A DNA stretch of 64,000 bases. Source: Herbiconiux sp. GTDB lineage: Bacteria > Actinomycetota > Actinomycetes > Actinomycetales > Microbacteriaceae. Of this stretch, positions 1-9,367 are shown piece by piece. The stretch spans positions 124,001 to 188,000 of the forward strand of contig NZ_SCVE01000008.1 in NCBI RefSeq assembly GCF_004297105.1, written 5' to 3'. A program made the position numbers and the translations under genes. The first letter of the stretch is position 1, and each line of letters opens with the position of its first letter. Under the pieces are notes generated by a model. The model ran no database searches and was not told the origin of the DNA. It saw only the letters and a list, made by a program, of their open reading frames with translations.

Positions 1-618
1 GTCGCTCAGCGCAAGGCCGCAGCCGCCCACGGGCTGTACACCGGCGCCTACCACTTCGCCAATCCGAGCGCGCACTACGCCTCCGGGGCCACGCAGGCCC
101 GGCTGTTCGCCGAGTACAGCGTGGCGTGGAACGCGCCGTTCGCCGACCTACCGCTCGCGGGCGAGAAGCTGCTCCCGCCGATGGTCGACCTCGAATGGAA
201 CCCCTACCCGGAGGACGGGAACGCCTGCTACGACCGCACGCCGGCCGAGATGGTCGACTGGATCCACGACTTCGTCGACACCGCCACCCTGCTGTTCGGC
301 CGCCCACCGGTGATCTACACCAACACGAGCTGGTGGCGACTGTGCACGGGCGACTCCGCCGAGTTCACCGAATCACCCCTCTCGCTCGCCGACTGGTCGA
401 CCGACAAGCAGGGCGGGCCCGGCGTGCTGCCGGCCGGCTGGAGCACCTGGACCTTCTGGCAGCACGGCGACGCGGCCCTCGACTACACCCCCGCCGAGAG
501 CCTGCTCCCCGGCGACCAGCAGTACTTCAACGGGTCCCTCGCCGAGCTCGGGCGTTTCGCGAGCACGCCGTCGGAGGCCCATCACTCGACTCGCGAGATC
601 AGCACTCCGGCACGTTGA
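1..618 (+). CDS. GH25-family lysozyme (muramidase), 5' truncated
   Basis: The reading frame is open from the first base, so the N-terminus lies outside the window; 205 codons remain. The visible part reads as the second half of a GH25 (Chalaropsis-type) fold: YTGAYHFANP, then MVDLEWNPY, whose acidic DLE matches the family's catalytic strand, then VIYTNTSWW, and WSTWTFWQHGD near the end. GH25 enzymes cut the beta-1,4 bond between N-acetylmuramic acid and N-acetylglucosamine in peptidoglycan and are normally secreted, but the signal peptide cannot be seen. The last 20 bp overlap the 3' end of the convergent serine dehydratase gene. Cell-wall remodelling or competitor lysis are both possible roles. 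Confidence 0.85.
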   Translation, partial: VAQRKAAAAHGLYTGAYHFANPSAHYASGATQARLFAEYSVAWNAPFADLPLAGEKLLPPMVDLEWNPYPEDGNACYDRTPAEMVDWIHDFVDTATLLFGRPPVIYTNTSWWRLCTGDSAEFTESPLSLADWSTDKQGGPGVLPAGWSTWTFWQHGDAALDYTPAESLLPGDQQYFNGSLAELGRFASTPSEAHHSTREISTPAR

Positions 619-2218
619 CCGCGAGCCCGCCGCGCGCCGTCTCGCGATACTTGTCGCTCATGTCGAGACCGGTCTGGCGCATCGTCTCCACAACCTGGTC
701 GAAGGTGACGTGGTGTGCTCCGTCGCCACCGAGCGCGAGTTTCGCCGCCGTGATCGCCGTGACGGATGCCACGCCGTTGCGCTCGATGCACGGAATCTGC
801 ACGAGTCCGCCGATGGGGTCGCAGGTGAGGCCCAGGTGGTGCTCCATCGCGACCTCGGCGGCATTCTCCACCTGGGCGGGCGTGGCCCCGAGCATCGCGG
901 CGAGGCCGGCGGCGGCCATCGCCGACGCGGATCCGACCTCGCCCTGGCAGCCGACATCCGCCCCGGAGATCGACGCACGGAACTTGACGATCCCACCGAT
1001 CGCCGCCGCCGTGAGCAGATAGGTCTCGATGGCGGCACGGGCGCGGGCCGACTCCGTGGCCTCGAGCGAATCCGCGCCGGCGAACGACTCCGGGTGGAGG
1101 TGCCGCAGCGCGTGGTAGAGCACCGCCGGCACGATCCCGGCGGCGCCGTTGGTGGGCGCCGTGACCACGCGGTTTCCGGCGGCGTTCTCCTCGTTGACGG
1201 CCATGGCCGCGATCGTGGCCCACTCGGGACTGTAGGCGGCGCCCTCCGCCTCGAGCGCCCGCGCGAGTCGCGCGGCCCGCCGCGGCACCTTGAGGCCGCC
1301 GGGCAGAACACCCTCGGTGCGCAACCCTGCCTCGACGCACTCCCGCATCACGGCCCAGATCGTGCGGAGGCGCTCGCCCACCGCCGCGTCCGCCTCGCCG
1401 GCTGTACCCGTGCCCGCATCACGGCCACTCGCGCCGTCGTCGGCACCGCGGCCTCCGCGGGCTCCGCGGCCTCCGCGGGCTCCGCGGGCTCCCTCGGCAT
1501 CGCCCGTGCCATCGGAGTCGACCCGGCCCCACTGACCGCGGAGGAGCGCCGACTCGTTCTCCCGCACCACCTCGGCGATCGAAAGGCCCGTACGGGCACA
1601 CACCTCGAGCAGCTCCACCCCGGAGGAGAACGGATGCGGCACGTGCCGCGCTCCGGCCGGCAGCGCCGCCGCGACATCCGGCTCGCTCCCGTCGGCACCG
1701 CCACGCAGGATGAAGCCCCCGCCGATCGAGAAGAACGTCGCCTCGTGCGTCGTGGCCCCGAAGCGCGCCGAGAAATGCAGTTCGTTGGCGAAGCGCCCTC
1801 GCACGACGAGCGGATGCTTCGCGATGTCGCTCGTGGCGAAGTGCACCCTCGCGGCGGCGGAGCCGGCGAGGAGCAGCGGTGCACCGTCGTCGAGGGCGGC
1901 CACGCGCATCCGGCCCGCCTCGGGGTCGATCGTCTCGGGCTCGGCGCCTTCGAGGCCGAGCAGCACGGCGCCGAACGTGTTGTGTCCGCGACCGGTGGCC
2001 GCGAGCGACCCGTAGACGTCGATCGCGAGCCCATCCGGGGCCCGGTCGGGCCAGCGGTCGGCGCACTCGAGAGCGAACTCGCGAGCGGCCCGCATCGGCC
2101 CGACGGTGTGCGAACTCGAGGGACCGATCCCGATCGAGAACAGCTCGAACGTCCCGGCGATGCGCTGCTCGTTCCCCGTATCGGCGCGGTCGGCGACGTC
2201 ATCAGCGCGCGAACTCAT
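599..2218 (-). CDS. sdaA: L-serine ammonia-lyase (single-chain, iron-sulfur)
   Basis: Converts L-serine to pyruvate and ammonia in the cytosol using an oxygen-sensitive 4Fe-4S cluster. The N-terminal beta domain carries [13 protein letters not shown] (residues about 30-42), the signature of the family. The C-terminal alpha domain has the expected cysteines in [17 protein letters not shown] and IPCIERN, and the chain ends in a Cys (NVPEC), as in single-chain enzymes. At 539 residues it is longer than the usual 450-460 because of a Gly/Ala/Arg insertion at residues about 234-275, encoded by an 18-bp DNA repeat, at the junction between the two domains. It lies downstream of glyS on the same strand, but a strong hairpin separates them, so separate transcription is likely. 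Confidence 0.95.
   Translation of the reverse strand: MSSRADDVADRADTGNEQRIAGTFELFSIGIGPSSSHTVGPMRAAREFALECADRWPDRAPDGLAIDVYGSLAATGRGHNTFGAVLLGLEGAEPETIDPEAGRMRVAALDDGAPLLLAGSAAARVHFATSDIAKHPLVVRGRFANELHFSARFGATTHEATFFSIGGGFILRGGADGSEPDVAAALPAGARHVPHPFSSGVELLEVCARTGLSIAEVVRENESALLRGQWGRVDSDGTGDAEGARGARGGRGARGGRGADDGASGRDAGTGTAGEADAAVGERLRTIWAVMRECVEAGLRTEGVLPGGLKVPRRAARLARALEAEGAAYSPEWATIAAMAVNEENAAGNRVVTAPTNGAAGIVPAVLYHALRHLHPESFAGADSLEATESARARAAIETYLLTAAAIGGIVKFRASISGADVGCQGEVGSASAMAAAGLAAMLGATPAQVENAAEVAMEHHLGLTCDPIGGLVQIPCIERNGVASVTAITAAKLALGGDGAHHVTFDQVVETMRQTGLDMSDKYRETARGGLAVNVPEC
1448..1483. repeat. 18-bp tandem repeat inside sdaA
   Basis: Two exact copies of GCGGCCTCCGCGGGCTCC are followed by a partial third. 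The unit is a multiple of three, so it lengthens the interdomain linker of the serine dehydratase without changing frame. It looks like a slippage-prone linker rather than a functional motif. Confidence 0.8.
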
Positions 2219-2298
2219 CCCGCCACCCTACGTTCTCGGCGGGCCCCCGCATGCCCCGGCGAGCCACCGCGCAATGATCCCGCGCAACTCACCGAAAA

Positions 2299-2370
2299 CC
2301 TCCTCGCGACCCGTCGATTTTCGCCCTAAAAGCAGCGTTTTGGGGCGAAAATCGACGGGTCGCGAGGAGG
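2299..2370 (-). terminator. Very long perfect hairpin after glyS
   Basis: The arms at 2299-2326 and 2343-2370 are perfectly complementary over 28 bp. Pairing continues inward through one wobble and four A-T pairs, leaving a 6-nt loop at 2332-2337, so the whole stem is about 33 bp. It starts 4 bp after the glyS stop codon. Read on the minus strand the hairpin is followed by TTTT, consistent with intrinsic termination of glyS. It is much longer than a normal terminator stem and could also be a dispersed palindromic element. Confidence 0.75.
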
Positions 2371-2374
2371 GGGG

Positions 2375-3757
2375 TTAGGCGCCTACGAGTTTTTCGGCGA
2401 GGTAGCCGGTGAGGCGGTCGAGGGAGATGCGCTCCTGCGCCATCGAGTCACGCTCGCGCACGGTCACCGCGTTGTCGTCGAGCGAGTCGAAGTCGACGGT
2501 GATGCAGAACGGGGTGCCGATCTCGTCCTGACGGCGGTAGCGGCGGCCGATGGCGCCGGCGTCGTCGAAGTCGACGTTCCAGTTCTTGCGCAGGTCGGCG
2601 GCCAGCGTGCGGGCCAGCGGCGAGAGTGCCTCGTTGCGGGAGAGCGGCAGCACCGCGGCCTTCACCGGCGAGAGGCGCGGGTCGAGCTTCAGCACCGTGC
2701 GCTTGTCGACGCCGCCCTTGGTGTTGGGCGCTTCGTCTTCGTGGAACGAGTCGACCAGGAAGGCCATGAGCGAGCGGGTGAGGCCGGCTGCGGGCTCGAT
2801 GACATACGGCGTCCAGCGCTCGTTCGTGGTCTGGTCGAAGTACGACAGGTCGGTGCCGGATGCCTTCGAGTGCGTGCTGAGGTCGTAGTCGGTGCGGTTC
2901 GCCACACCCTCGAGCTCACCGAAGGCCGATCCGGTGAAGCCGAACCGGTACTCGATGTCGACCGTGCGCTTCGAGTAGTGCGACAGCTTCTCCTTGGGAT
3001 GCTCGAACAGGCGCAGGTTCTCGGGGTCGATGCCGAGGTCGACGTACCACTGGAAGCGCTGGTCGATCCAGTACTGGTGCCATTCCTCGTCTTCGCCGGG
3101 CTTCACGAAGAACTCCATCTCCATCTGCTCGAACTCGCGGGTGCGGAAGATGAAGTTGCCGGGGGTGATCTCGTTGCGGAAGCTCTTGCCGATCTGGCCG
3201 ATGCCGAACGGCGGCTTCTGGCGTGAGGAGTTCAGCACCGCGTTGAAGTCGACGAAGATGCCCTGCGCGGTCTCGGGGCGCAGGTAGGCCATGCCCGATT
3301 CGTCGTCGACGGCACCGAGGTAGGTCTTCATGAGGCCTGAGAAGTTCTTCGGCTCGGTCCACGAACCGGGCTGCCCGGTGTCGGGGTCGCGGATGTCGGC
3401 GAGGCCGTTCACGGGCGGGTGCCCGTGCTTCTCCTCGTACGCCTCGAGGAGGTGATCGGCGCGATAGCGCTTGTGGGTGTGCAGCGACTCCACGAGCGGG
3501 TCGGTGAACACCTCGACGTGTCCGGATGCCTCCCACACCTGCCGAGGCAGGATGACGGCCGAGTCGAGGCCCACCACGTTGTCGCGACCCTGCACCATGA
3601 ACTTCCACCACTGGCGCTTGATGTTCTCCTTGAGCTCCACGCCGAGGGGCCCGTAGTCCCATGCCGACCGGGTGCCTCCGTAGATCTCACCGGTGGGGAA
3701 GACGAATCCCCGGCGCTTGGCGAGTGCGATGACAGAATCGAGACGTGAGGCAGGCAT
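2375..3757 (-). CDS. glyS: Glycine--tRNA ligase, dimeric class II type
   Basis: Charges tRNA-Gly with glycine in the cytosol. The 460-residue length and sequence match the single-subunit (alpha2) bacterial/eukaryotic-type enzyme rather than the two-subunit GlyQ/GlyS form. Visible blocks are [14 protein letters not shown] at the N-terminus, [12 protein letters not shown], the class II motif 2 region [19 protein letters not shown] near residue 200, and a C-terminal anticodon-binding domain. The frame stays open far upstream, but that part is antisense to the next gene. ATG at 3757 (MPASRLDSV) fits the family start. The upstream neighbour is divergent (start 3836), so the 78-bp gap must hold both promoters. 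Confidence 0.95.
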   Translation of the reverse strand: MPASRLDSVIALAKRRGFVFPTGEIYGGTRSAWDYGPLGVELKENIKRQWWKFMVQGRDNVVGLDSAVILPRQVWEASGHVEVFTDPLVESLHTHKRYRADHLLEAYEEKHGHPPVNGLADIRDPDTGQPGSWTEPKNFSGLMKTYLGAVDDESGMAYLRPETAQGIFVDFNAVLNSSRQKPPFGIGQIGKSFRNEITPGNFIFRTREFEQMEMEFFVKPGEDEEWHQYWIDQRFQWYVDLGIDPENLRLFEHPKEKLSHYSKRTVDIEYRFGFTGSAFGELEGVANRTDYDLSTHSKASGTDLSYFDQTTNERWTPYVIEPAAGLTRSLMAFLVDSFHEDEAPNTKGGVDKRTVLKLDPRLSPVKAAVLPLSRNEALSPLARTLAADLRKNWNVDFDDAGAIGRRYRRQDEIGTPFCITVDFDSLDDNAVTVRERDSMAQERISLDRLTGYLAEKLVGA

Positions 3758-3835
3758 TGAGGCTCCGGTATCTCCACGCGGCCGGCTGCGCGCATGGATC
3801 GACGTCAATTCTAATAGGGGTCCAGGAGGGGCACG

Positions 3836-5143
3836 ATGACCGCTGAGGGCGAGCTCGACCGCGACACCGGGCGGGCGGCCGAGCAGTGGTTGCGCCGCCA
3901 GGGCCTCCCCTACTTCGTGCCGCGGAAGCTCTGGGCCGACCGGCTGTTCGTGCGCGTGGCGCCGTTTCTCGTGTTCCTCATCGTCATCGACATCGGCACC
4001 TCGGGGATCCTGGATGCCCTGATCACCGTCGAGGTCGACGACGCGGCCATCGCGGCCCTGCTCCTTGTCGGACTCGTGATCGCGGCCATCGCCCTCATCA
4101 TCACGCCGTTCGTGCTGTCGTATCTCGCCGGCGTGCTGCTCCGGCGCACTCCGCGGGCGGCGCTGCCGGCCACCATCGCCCTGCTCGCGCTCTGCCTCGC
4201 GGGCATCCCGCTGGTCACCGCGATCGTCGTGGGGCCGACATCCGCGATGATCGGCGTCGTCGTGAACCTCGTGGTGATCGGGCTCGCCTATCTGCTCACG
4301 TGGCTCGGCATCGGCGCCCTGCTCTCCTGGGCCGCGCGCACGGCGCTGCGCCAGCTGGCGGCGATCGGTGCACTGGCCACGCGAGCCCTGCCGATCCTGA
4401 TGCTCGTGGTGGTGTTCGCGTTCTTCTCGCGGCCGCTGTGGGAGGTGACGAGCACCATGTCGCCCGCGCGACTGCTGCTCGTGGTGCTGTTCTTCGCACT
4501 GCTCGGGGTGCTCTTCGTGGTGCCGATCACGCGCACCGAGATGAAGGAGCTCGATCAGCGCATCGACCCGGCCGACCGCGTTCGGGATGTGCGGTCCACC
4601 GGCCTGACGAGCCTCTACGAGAGGGCGTTGCGACCGGGCCCGGCGCCACGTCGGTCCGAGAGGGCGAACCTCGAGTCGGTGTTCACGCTGACCCTGGGTT
4701 TCCAGGTGGTCTTCTTCGCCCTCATCGTGTGCGTGTTCCTGCTCGTGCTCGGCGGACTCGCCTTCTCGTCCGAGGTGCTCGAGGAGTGGGTGGGGCCGCG
4801 CGAGACCACGATCGAGGTGTTCGGGGTCGAGCTGCCGTTCACCTGGGCCCTCGTGAAGACCGCCGTCTTCCTGAGCGCGGTGTCGTCGCTCAACTTCCTG
4901 GTGTCGGTGACCACGAACCGGGCGTACCGCACGGCGTTCTACGACCCGCAGTTCCAGCGGGCGCGTACGGCCTTGTCGGTGCGGGCGGCCTACCTGTCGC
5001 ACGACGACGGTCCCGAGGCGACCGCGATCACCGAAGAGCCCGACGGATCAGACGGATTCGACCACGAGGATGACGAGCCACATCCGAGGCACCCCGGTAT
5101 GATCGAGCCCGGAATGATCGAACCTGGGCGGGGGTCGGAGTGA
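3836..5143 (+). CDS. Polytopic membrane protein of unknown function
   Basis: 435 residues with about eight hydrophobic helices, for example [17 protein letters not shown], then segments near residues 75-100, 105-130, 135-160, 180-200, 205-225, 285-310 and 335-360. A basic, charged loop lies between the sixth and seventh helices. The last 50 residues are acidic and cytosolic-looking, ending in a doubled MIEPG motif made by a short DNA repeat. A clean AGGAGGGG ribosome site precedes the ATG. The stop overlaps the GTG of the following transporter by 4 bp, so the two are co-translated. I do not recognise a family; function unknown. Confidence 0.75.
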   Translation: MTAEGELDRDTGRAAEQWLRRQGLPYFVPRKLWADRLFVRVAPFLVFLIVIDIGTSGILDALITVEVDDAAIAALLLVGLVIAAIALIITPFVLSYLAGVLLRRTPRAALPATIALLALCLAGIPLVTAIVVGPTSAMIGVVVNLVVIGLAYLLTWLGIGALLSWAARTALRQLAAIGALATRALPILMLVVVFAFFSRPLWEVTSTMSPARLLLVVLFFALLGVLFVVPITRTEMKELDQRIDPADRVRDVRSTGLTSLYERALRPGPAPRRSERANLESVFTLTLGFQVVFFALIVCVFLLVLGGLAFSSEVLEEWVGPRETTIEVFGVELPFTWALVKTAVFLSAVSSLNFLVSVTTNRAYRTAFYDPQFQRARTALSVRAAYLSHDDGPEATAITEEPDGSDGFDHEDDEPHPRHPGMIEPGMIEPGRGSE

Positions 5144-6132
5144 ACTGGTTCGACATGTCGGTCGCAGACGTGGCGCCCATCACCATCTCGTCTCTGCCTG
5201 TCGCCGGAATCGCGCTGGCCATCGTGGCCGCCGCCCTCCTGGCCGTCGGCAACGAGTTCCAGGCGCGGGGCATCTCCAAGGTCTCGGCGAAGGTGGACGA
5301 ACCGGCCGCGCTCGGCATGAGGCAGTTCCGGCGGCTCTTCAAGAGCGGAGTCTGGCTGCTCGGCACCCTCTCGCTCGGCCTCAGCGTTCTGGTGCAGCTC
5401 GCGAGCCTCACCCTCGCGCCGCTGATCGTGGTGCAGCCCGTCGGCGTGGTGGCGCTCGTGTTCGCGGCGCTGCTCACCGCATGGGCGACGCATCGCCTGC
5501 CGAGCAGACGCGTGGTGCGCAGCATCCTGATCTGCGTGGGCGGTGTGGCCGTGTTCGTCACGGTGGCGGCGCTCGTGGCGCAGCAGCATCCGATTCAGGA
5601 TGCGGAGCTCATCGCGATCCTCGTCGTGCTGGGCGTGGTGCTCCTCGCCCTCGGCGGCTCGTTCGTGTACTTCCTGCGCTTCTCCCCCCGCCGGGCGGTG
5701 CCGCCGATCTTCTTCGTGCTGGCGGGCGGCGCGCTCACCGGGTTCGTGGCGACACTCGGCAAGACCGTCATCCTGAGGGTGCAGACGGTGCTCGAGTCGC
5801 CCGCCTTCATGGTCGACTCGGCCACGATCCTCACGGGTGCGTGCGTTCTCGGGTTGCTCGTGGCCGGCGGGCTGTCGATCTACTTCGTGCAGATGTCGCA
5901 CACCGGCAACCGGCCGGAGGTGGTGGTGGCGGGTCTCACGGTGATCGACCCGTTCGTGGCCGTCATCCTGGGCGTCACCATCCTCGGCGAGGCGGCGGGC
6001 GCACCGTGGTGGGCTCTCATCCTCTTCGTGCTGGCGGGCGGTGTCGCGGTGGCGGGCGTCTTCCTGCTCTCGGCCGCTCAGCAGAAAGACGAGCGGCTGG
6101 CCGTGGCCGCATCCGACGCATCCGGAGCCTGA
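5140..6132 (+). CDS. DMT-superfamily (NIPA/EamA-like) membrane transporter
   Basis: 330 residues made of about nine or ten transmembrane helices with short loops. The first helix carries ALLAVGNEFQARGISKVS, resembling the start of NIPA-like members of the drug/metabolite transporter superfamily. The repeat pattern LAPLIVVQPVGVVALVFAAL and, later, VVAGLTVIDPFVAVILGVT is the typical end of each five-helix half. The substrate cannot be read from sequence; related actinobacterial proteins are usually annotated only as DMT transporters. GTG start inside a GTGA overlap with the preceding membrane-protein gene, so both are probably made together. Confidence 0.75.
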   Translation: MNWFDMSVADVAPITISSLPVAGIALAIVAAALLAVGNEFQARGISKVSAKVDEPAALGMRQFRRLFKSGVWLLGTLSLGLSVLVQLASLTLAPLIVVQPVGVVALVFAALLTAWATHRLPSRRVVRSILICVGGVAVFVTVAALVAQQHPIQDAELIAILVVLGVVLLALGGSFVYFLRFSPRRAVPPIFFVLAGGALTGFVATLGKTVILRVQTVLESPAFMVDSATILTGACVLGLLVAGGLSIYFVQMSHTGNRPEVVVAGLTVIDPFVAVILGVTILGEAAGAPWWALILFVLAGGVAVAGVFLLSAAQQKDERLAVAASDASGA

Positions 6133-6229
6133 CGGCCCGACCATCTGAACCCCTCGCACCCCGTTCGGGGCCTCGCTGGCCGGCATCCGCGCCCGCTAGT
6201 GTCGGAAGAACCCGACCCGAAGGACCCGC

Positions 6230-8095
6230 GTGACCGGACTTTCGCGCCGCCAATTCCTCGCGGCGGCCAGCTCTCTCGCCGCGGCGAGCGCACTCCCCCT
6301 CGAGGCGCTCGCGCCGGCTCTGGCCGGCGAAGCAGCGGCCCTGCCCACGACCGGGCGGCAGGGCATCCGGATGGCGGCCGCACCCTCGTCGGCCACGGCC
6401 GCGGCCGCCCCGAGCAGTCTGCAGCAGACGATCCTGCAGGGGGCCGTGCAGAAGGGCAGCTATCGCACCCTGGTCACCGGGCCGGGCGAGCCCTACCTCG
6501 CCCGCCTCGACGTGCTCGGTCGCGCGGCCTCGGCGAACCGGGCGGCCAGCCGCCGCTCGCTGCTCTATCTCGGCCACCTCTCCGACATGCACGTGATCGA
6601 CGCGCAGTCACCGGGCCGGATCGAGCCCATGATCGAGCAGGACCACTCGGCCTGGGGCTCGGCCTTCCACCCTCAAGACCCCCTCAGCCCGCACGTGATC
6701 GCGTCGATGGTGAAGTCGATGTCCGACCTCGCGTTCAGCCCGGTGACGGGTGCCCCGATGGGCGCCGCGGTGGTGACGGGCGACAGCGCCGACATGCACT
6801 CGACGCGCGAGCTGCGCTGGTACATCGACCTGCTCGACGGGCTCTCGGTCGACCCCAGGACGAGCGCCACCTTCCAGGGCGTGCAGGCCTGGGCCGAGGC
6901 GGTCTGGGCCTATCGCCCCGGCGATCCGGCGGGCGGGTCGTTCGGCGACTACGGCTTCCCCACCCTGCCGACGCTGCTCGACGAAGCCATCGCGCAACCC
7001 GTGCCCTCGGTGGGACTGCCCGCGCCCTGGTACACGGTCTACGGCAACCACGACACCCTCCTGCTCGGCACCTTCGGCCTCGACACGCAGCTGCGCGGCC
7101 TTGCGGTCGGCGGTCAGAAGTCGTACACCGTGGAGGCCACGGCCTCGTCGATCCTCGGCGGGTACGCCGCGAGCACCGGACCGCTGCAGCAGCTGCTCGA
7201 TTCCCTCGGAATCGCACTCGGCCTGCGCCCCGGCTTCCGCAGCGTGCCGTCGGATGCGGGCCGGGCGCTCTTCAGCCAGCGCGAGTTCATGGAGCAGCAC
7301 TTCGCGACGGAGCAGTACCCCGGGCCCGTGGGCCACGGCTTCACGCAGCACAATCTCGACAGCGGCGAGACCTGGTGGAAGGCCGACCTCACTCCCTCGG
7401 TGCGGGCCTTCGGGCTCGACACCTGCAATCAGGTGGCCGGGCCGGATGGCGCCGTGCCCGACTCGCAGTTCCAGTGGCTTCGCAGCGAGCTCGAGCAGGC
7501 CACCCGCGAGCAGAAGCTCGCCCTGGTGTTCAGCCATCACAACAGCGACACCCTGGAGAACCGCGCGCAGCGGCCCGGACAGACCGAGGTGCTGCACGGC
7601 GCCGAGGAGTTCGTGGCGATGCTGCTCGAGTACCCCGTGATGGTCGGGTGGCTGAACGGGCACACGCACCTCAACCAGATCCTCGCGCACAAGGCGCCCG
7701 GTGGTGGCACGGGCTTCTGGGAGATCACCACGGCATCCTGCATCGACTTCCCGCAGCAGCAGCAGATGGTGGAGCTCGTCGACAACCGCGACGGCACTCT
7801 CTCCCTCTTCACGACCGTGGTCGACCACGCCGCGGATGCGGTGCCCGGCAGCGGCGGCGACTACCTCGCGCTCGCCTCCCGCAGTCGCGAGTTCGCCGCC
7901 AACGACTGGGCCGAGTCTCCCCTGATGCGTCGCGGTTCGGCTCTCGACCGCAACACGGAGCTGTTGCTGCCCGCCCCCTTCGATCTGTCCGCCATCACCG
8001 ATGCCGCCCTCGAGCTGCAGCACCTCGTGGAGCGCACGCGCATCCTGGCCCACTCGGCGCGGTCGGGCGGCACGGATGCGGCAGGTGCCGCATGA
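6230..8095 (+). CDS. Tat-exported TIGR03767-type metallophosphoesterase
   Basis: 621 residues. The N-terminus has a twin-arginine signal, LSRRQFLAAASSLAAAS, followed by an Ala-rich cleavage region. Calcineurin-like metallophosphoesterase motifs appear in order: LGHLSDMHVIDAQ (residues about 120-132), VVTGDSADM, TVYGNHDTLL, LVFSHHNSDT and WLNGHTHLNQ. Together these supply the two-metal site. The overall pattern fits the actinobacterial TIGR03767 family, whose substrate is not established. GTG start with AAGGA seven bases upstream; a TAGTGT -10-like box lies at 6197-6202. Its stop overlaps the next ATG (ATGA), forming a three-gene translationally coupled set with a lipoprotein and a membrane protein. 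Confidence 0.88.
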   Translation: MTGLSRRQFLAAASSLAAASALPLEALAPALAGEAAALPTTGRQGIRMAAAPSSATAAAAPSSLQQTILQGAVQKGSYRTLVTGPGEPYLARLDVLGRAASANRAASRRSLLYLGHLSDMHVIDAQSPGRIEPMIEQDHSAWGSAFHPQDPLSPHVIASMVKSMSDLAFSPVTGAPMGAAVVTGDSADMHSTRELRWYIDLLDGLSVDPRTSATFQGVQAWAEAVWAYRPGDPAGGSFGDYGFPTLPTLLDEAIAQPVPSVGLPAPWYTVYGNHDTLLLGTFGLDTQLRGLAVGGQKSYTVEATASSILGGYAASTGPLQQLLDSLGIALGLRPGFRSVPSDAGRALFSQREFMEQHFATEQYPGPVGHGFTQHNLDSGETWWKADLTPSVRAFGLDTCNQVAGPDGAVPDSQFQWLRSELEQATREQKLALVFSHHNSDTLENRAQRPGQTEVLHGAEEFVAMLLEYPVMVGWLNGHTHLNQILAHKAPGGGTGFWEITTASCIDFPQQQQMVELVDNRDGTLSLFTTVVDHAADAVPGSGGDYLALASRSREFAANDWAESPLMRRGSALDRNTELLLPAPFDLSAITDAALELQHLVERTRILAHSARSGGTDAAGAA

Positions 8096-8442
8096 CCCGC
8101 GGGCGCACCGCTGGGGCGCTGATCTGTGCGTTCTCCGCCGCCGCCCTGCTCAGCGGCTGCTCGCAAGTCGCGGCGCTCGCCCCGGTGGGCGGCAACGGCG
8201 TGGCCGAGGTGCGCTACGGCGCCATCGACGTGCTGCTGGGTGACGGGGTCGAGATCCTCGAGGCGCCGGCGTGCGTCGCCTCCGGCGACGCCGTGACCTG
8301 CGAGGGCACCACGGCGGCGGGTGAGACGATCGCGGTGGTGTCGAGCACCCGCGCGGATGCCCAGCTCGAGGTGAAGGTCGCCACGCGCGTGCTCTACTCC
8401 GGCTCCCTGCAGACCGTGCTCGACGAGGCGGCCCGCTCGTGA
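8092..8442 (+). CDS. Small secreted lipoprotein
   Basis: 116 residues. The signal sequence LICAFSAAALLSGC ends in a typical lipobox (LSGC), so the mature protein should be lipid-anchored outside the membrane. The mature part is mostly polar, with two further cysteines in EAPACVASGDAVTCEG that could form a disulfide. No family recognised. ATG overlaps the phosphoesterase stop, and its own stop overlaps the next GTG. This suggests it acts beside the exported phosphoesterase, for example as an accessory protein at the cell surface. Confidence 0.8.
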   Translation: MTRGRTAGALICAFSAAALLSGCSQVAALAPVGGNGVAEVRYGAIDVLLGDGVEILEAPACVASGDAVTCEGTTAAGETIAVVSSTRADAQLEVKVATRVLYSGSLQTVLDEAARS

Positions 8443-9131
8443 CCGCTCCCGACCGCGCCGGCGCCACCCCGGGCCCTGTGCCGTCAAACGTCTCGGCCGC
8501 GCAGCCGGCGGCGCTGGCAGGCCCCGCTGCACACCTCCCACGCGGACCCTGGCGCACGCTCGCGCACCGCGCTCCCGTGTTGGCGATCACGGTCGCGGCG
8601 AACGCGGCGATTCAGGCCCTGCTCGTGGCCCTCGAGCCCGGCCTCGCCCTGTCCCTCCTGGGCGTGGTGCTCGCGGTGCTCTCCGCGGCGGCGCTTCTCG
8701 CGGCATCCGTCGCGATGTGGCGCACGGCAGCCCGCGCACCGGGCGGCAGCACGTCATCCGGCGTGGGCGCGCTCATCCTGCGCTGCACAGCGGTGGGTGC
8801 CGTGGCCGCTCTGGCGGCCGTCCTCCTCCCGTACCTGGTGCCGATCGTGATCGCCCTTGGCTGCGCGGTGGTGGCCGCCGGTGGATTCCGCCCGTCCATC
8901 GCCCTCGCGGCCCGGCATCCCGTGCGGCTCACCGTCCTCGCCGTCGTGACGGTGATCGTGGTCGTGCTGATCGAGATCGTGGCCCTGCTCGTGGGGCTCT
9001 TCGTCACAGGCTGGCCGGCCGCTGCCGTAACCTGGCTGGCCGCCGGTAGCGCGGCCGCCATCCTCATCTCCCACTGGCAGTCCCTCGCAGCCCGCCCGTC
9101 ACCGCGCCCGCGAGGATCCGAATTGAACTAG
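8439..9131 (+). CDS. Membrane protein, third gene of phosphoesterase operon
   Basis: 230 residues. A 45-residue Pro/Ala-rich cytosolic leader is followed by about five hydrophobic helices: APVLAITVAANAAIQALLVA, ALSLLGVVLAVLSAAALLAA, AVAALAAVLLPYLVPIVIAL, VTVIVVVLIEIVALLVGLFV and a last one near WPAAAVTWLAAGSAAAILI. It resembles generic small actinobacterial membrane proteins without a named domain. GTG start in a GTGA overlap with the lipoprotein gene. Function unknown. Confidence 0.7.
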   Translation: MTAPDRAGATPGPVPSNVSAAQPAALAGPAAHLPRGPWRTLAHRAPVLAITVAANAAIQALLVALEPGLALSLLGVVLAVLSAAALLAASVAMWRTAARAPGGSTSSGVGALILRCTAVGAVAALAAVLLPYLVPIVIALGCAVVAAGGFRPSIALAARHPVRLTVLAVVTVIVVVLIEIVALLVGLFVTGWPAAAVTWLAAGSAAAILISHWQSLAARPSPRPRGSELN

Positions 9132-9133
9132 TT

Positions 9134-9355
9134 CGACCGTTATTTCGGTTTGCGGTTGTAGATCCGAAGTATCAGCGCGAGGCGGGAGGAGTACTTCACG
9201 GCGCGGTGCAGACGTACGCGGCGATCGATCGGCTCGTCGAGGCCGGAGTGATTCGCGAGATCACCGGCCGGAAGCGCGATCGCGTGTGGATGGCGGCCGA
9301 GCTCCTCGCCGAACTGGACGACCTCGACCGGCGCATCCAGCAGGCGATGGCCTGA
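9134..9355 (+). pseudogene. Remnant of a Fic-family protein (C-terminal winged helix only)
   Basis: A 73-codon open stretch with no sensible start reads YAAIDRLVEAGVIREITG, then RKRDRVW and AAELLAELDDLDRRI before a stop. This is the usual C-terminal winged-helix segment of bacterial Fic/DOC adenylyltransferases. The catalytic Fic core (HPFxxGNGR motif) is absent: the preceding sequence is the end of another gene. The piece is therefore a decayed or truncated gene, or the scar of a deletion. It lies between the phosphoesterase operon and ku. Confidence 0.65.
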
Positions 9356-9367
9356 CCGACGAGCGGG

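Noticed and set aside
3758..5002. 415-residue N-terminal extension of glyS
   Set aside because: Runs antisense through the membrane-protein gene and has shadow composition; family members begin at 3757.
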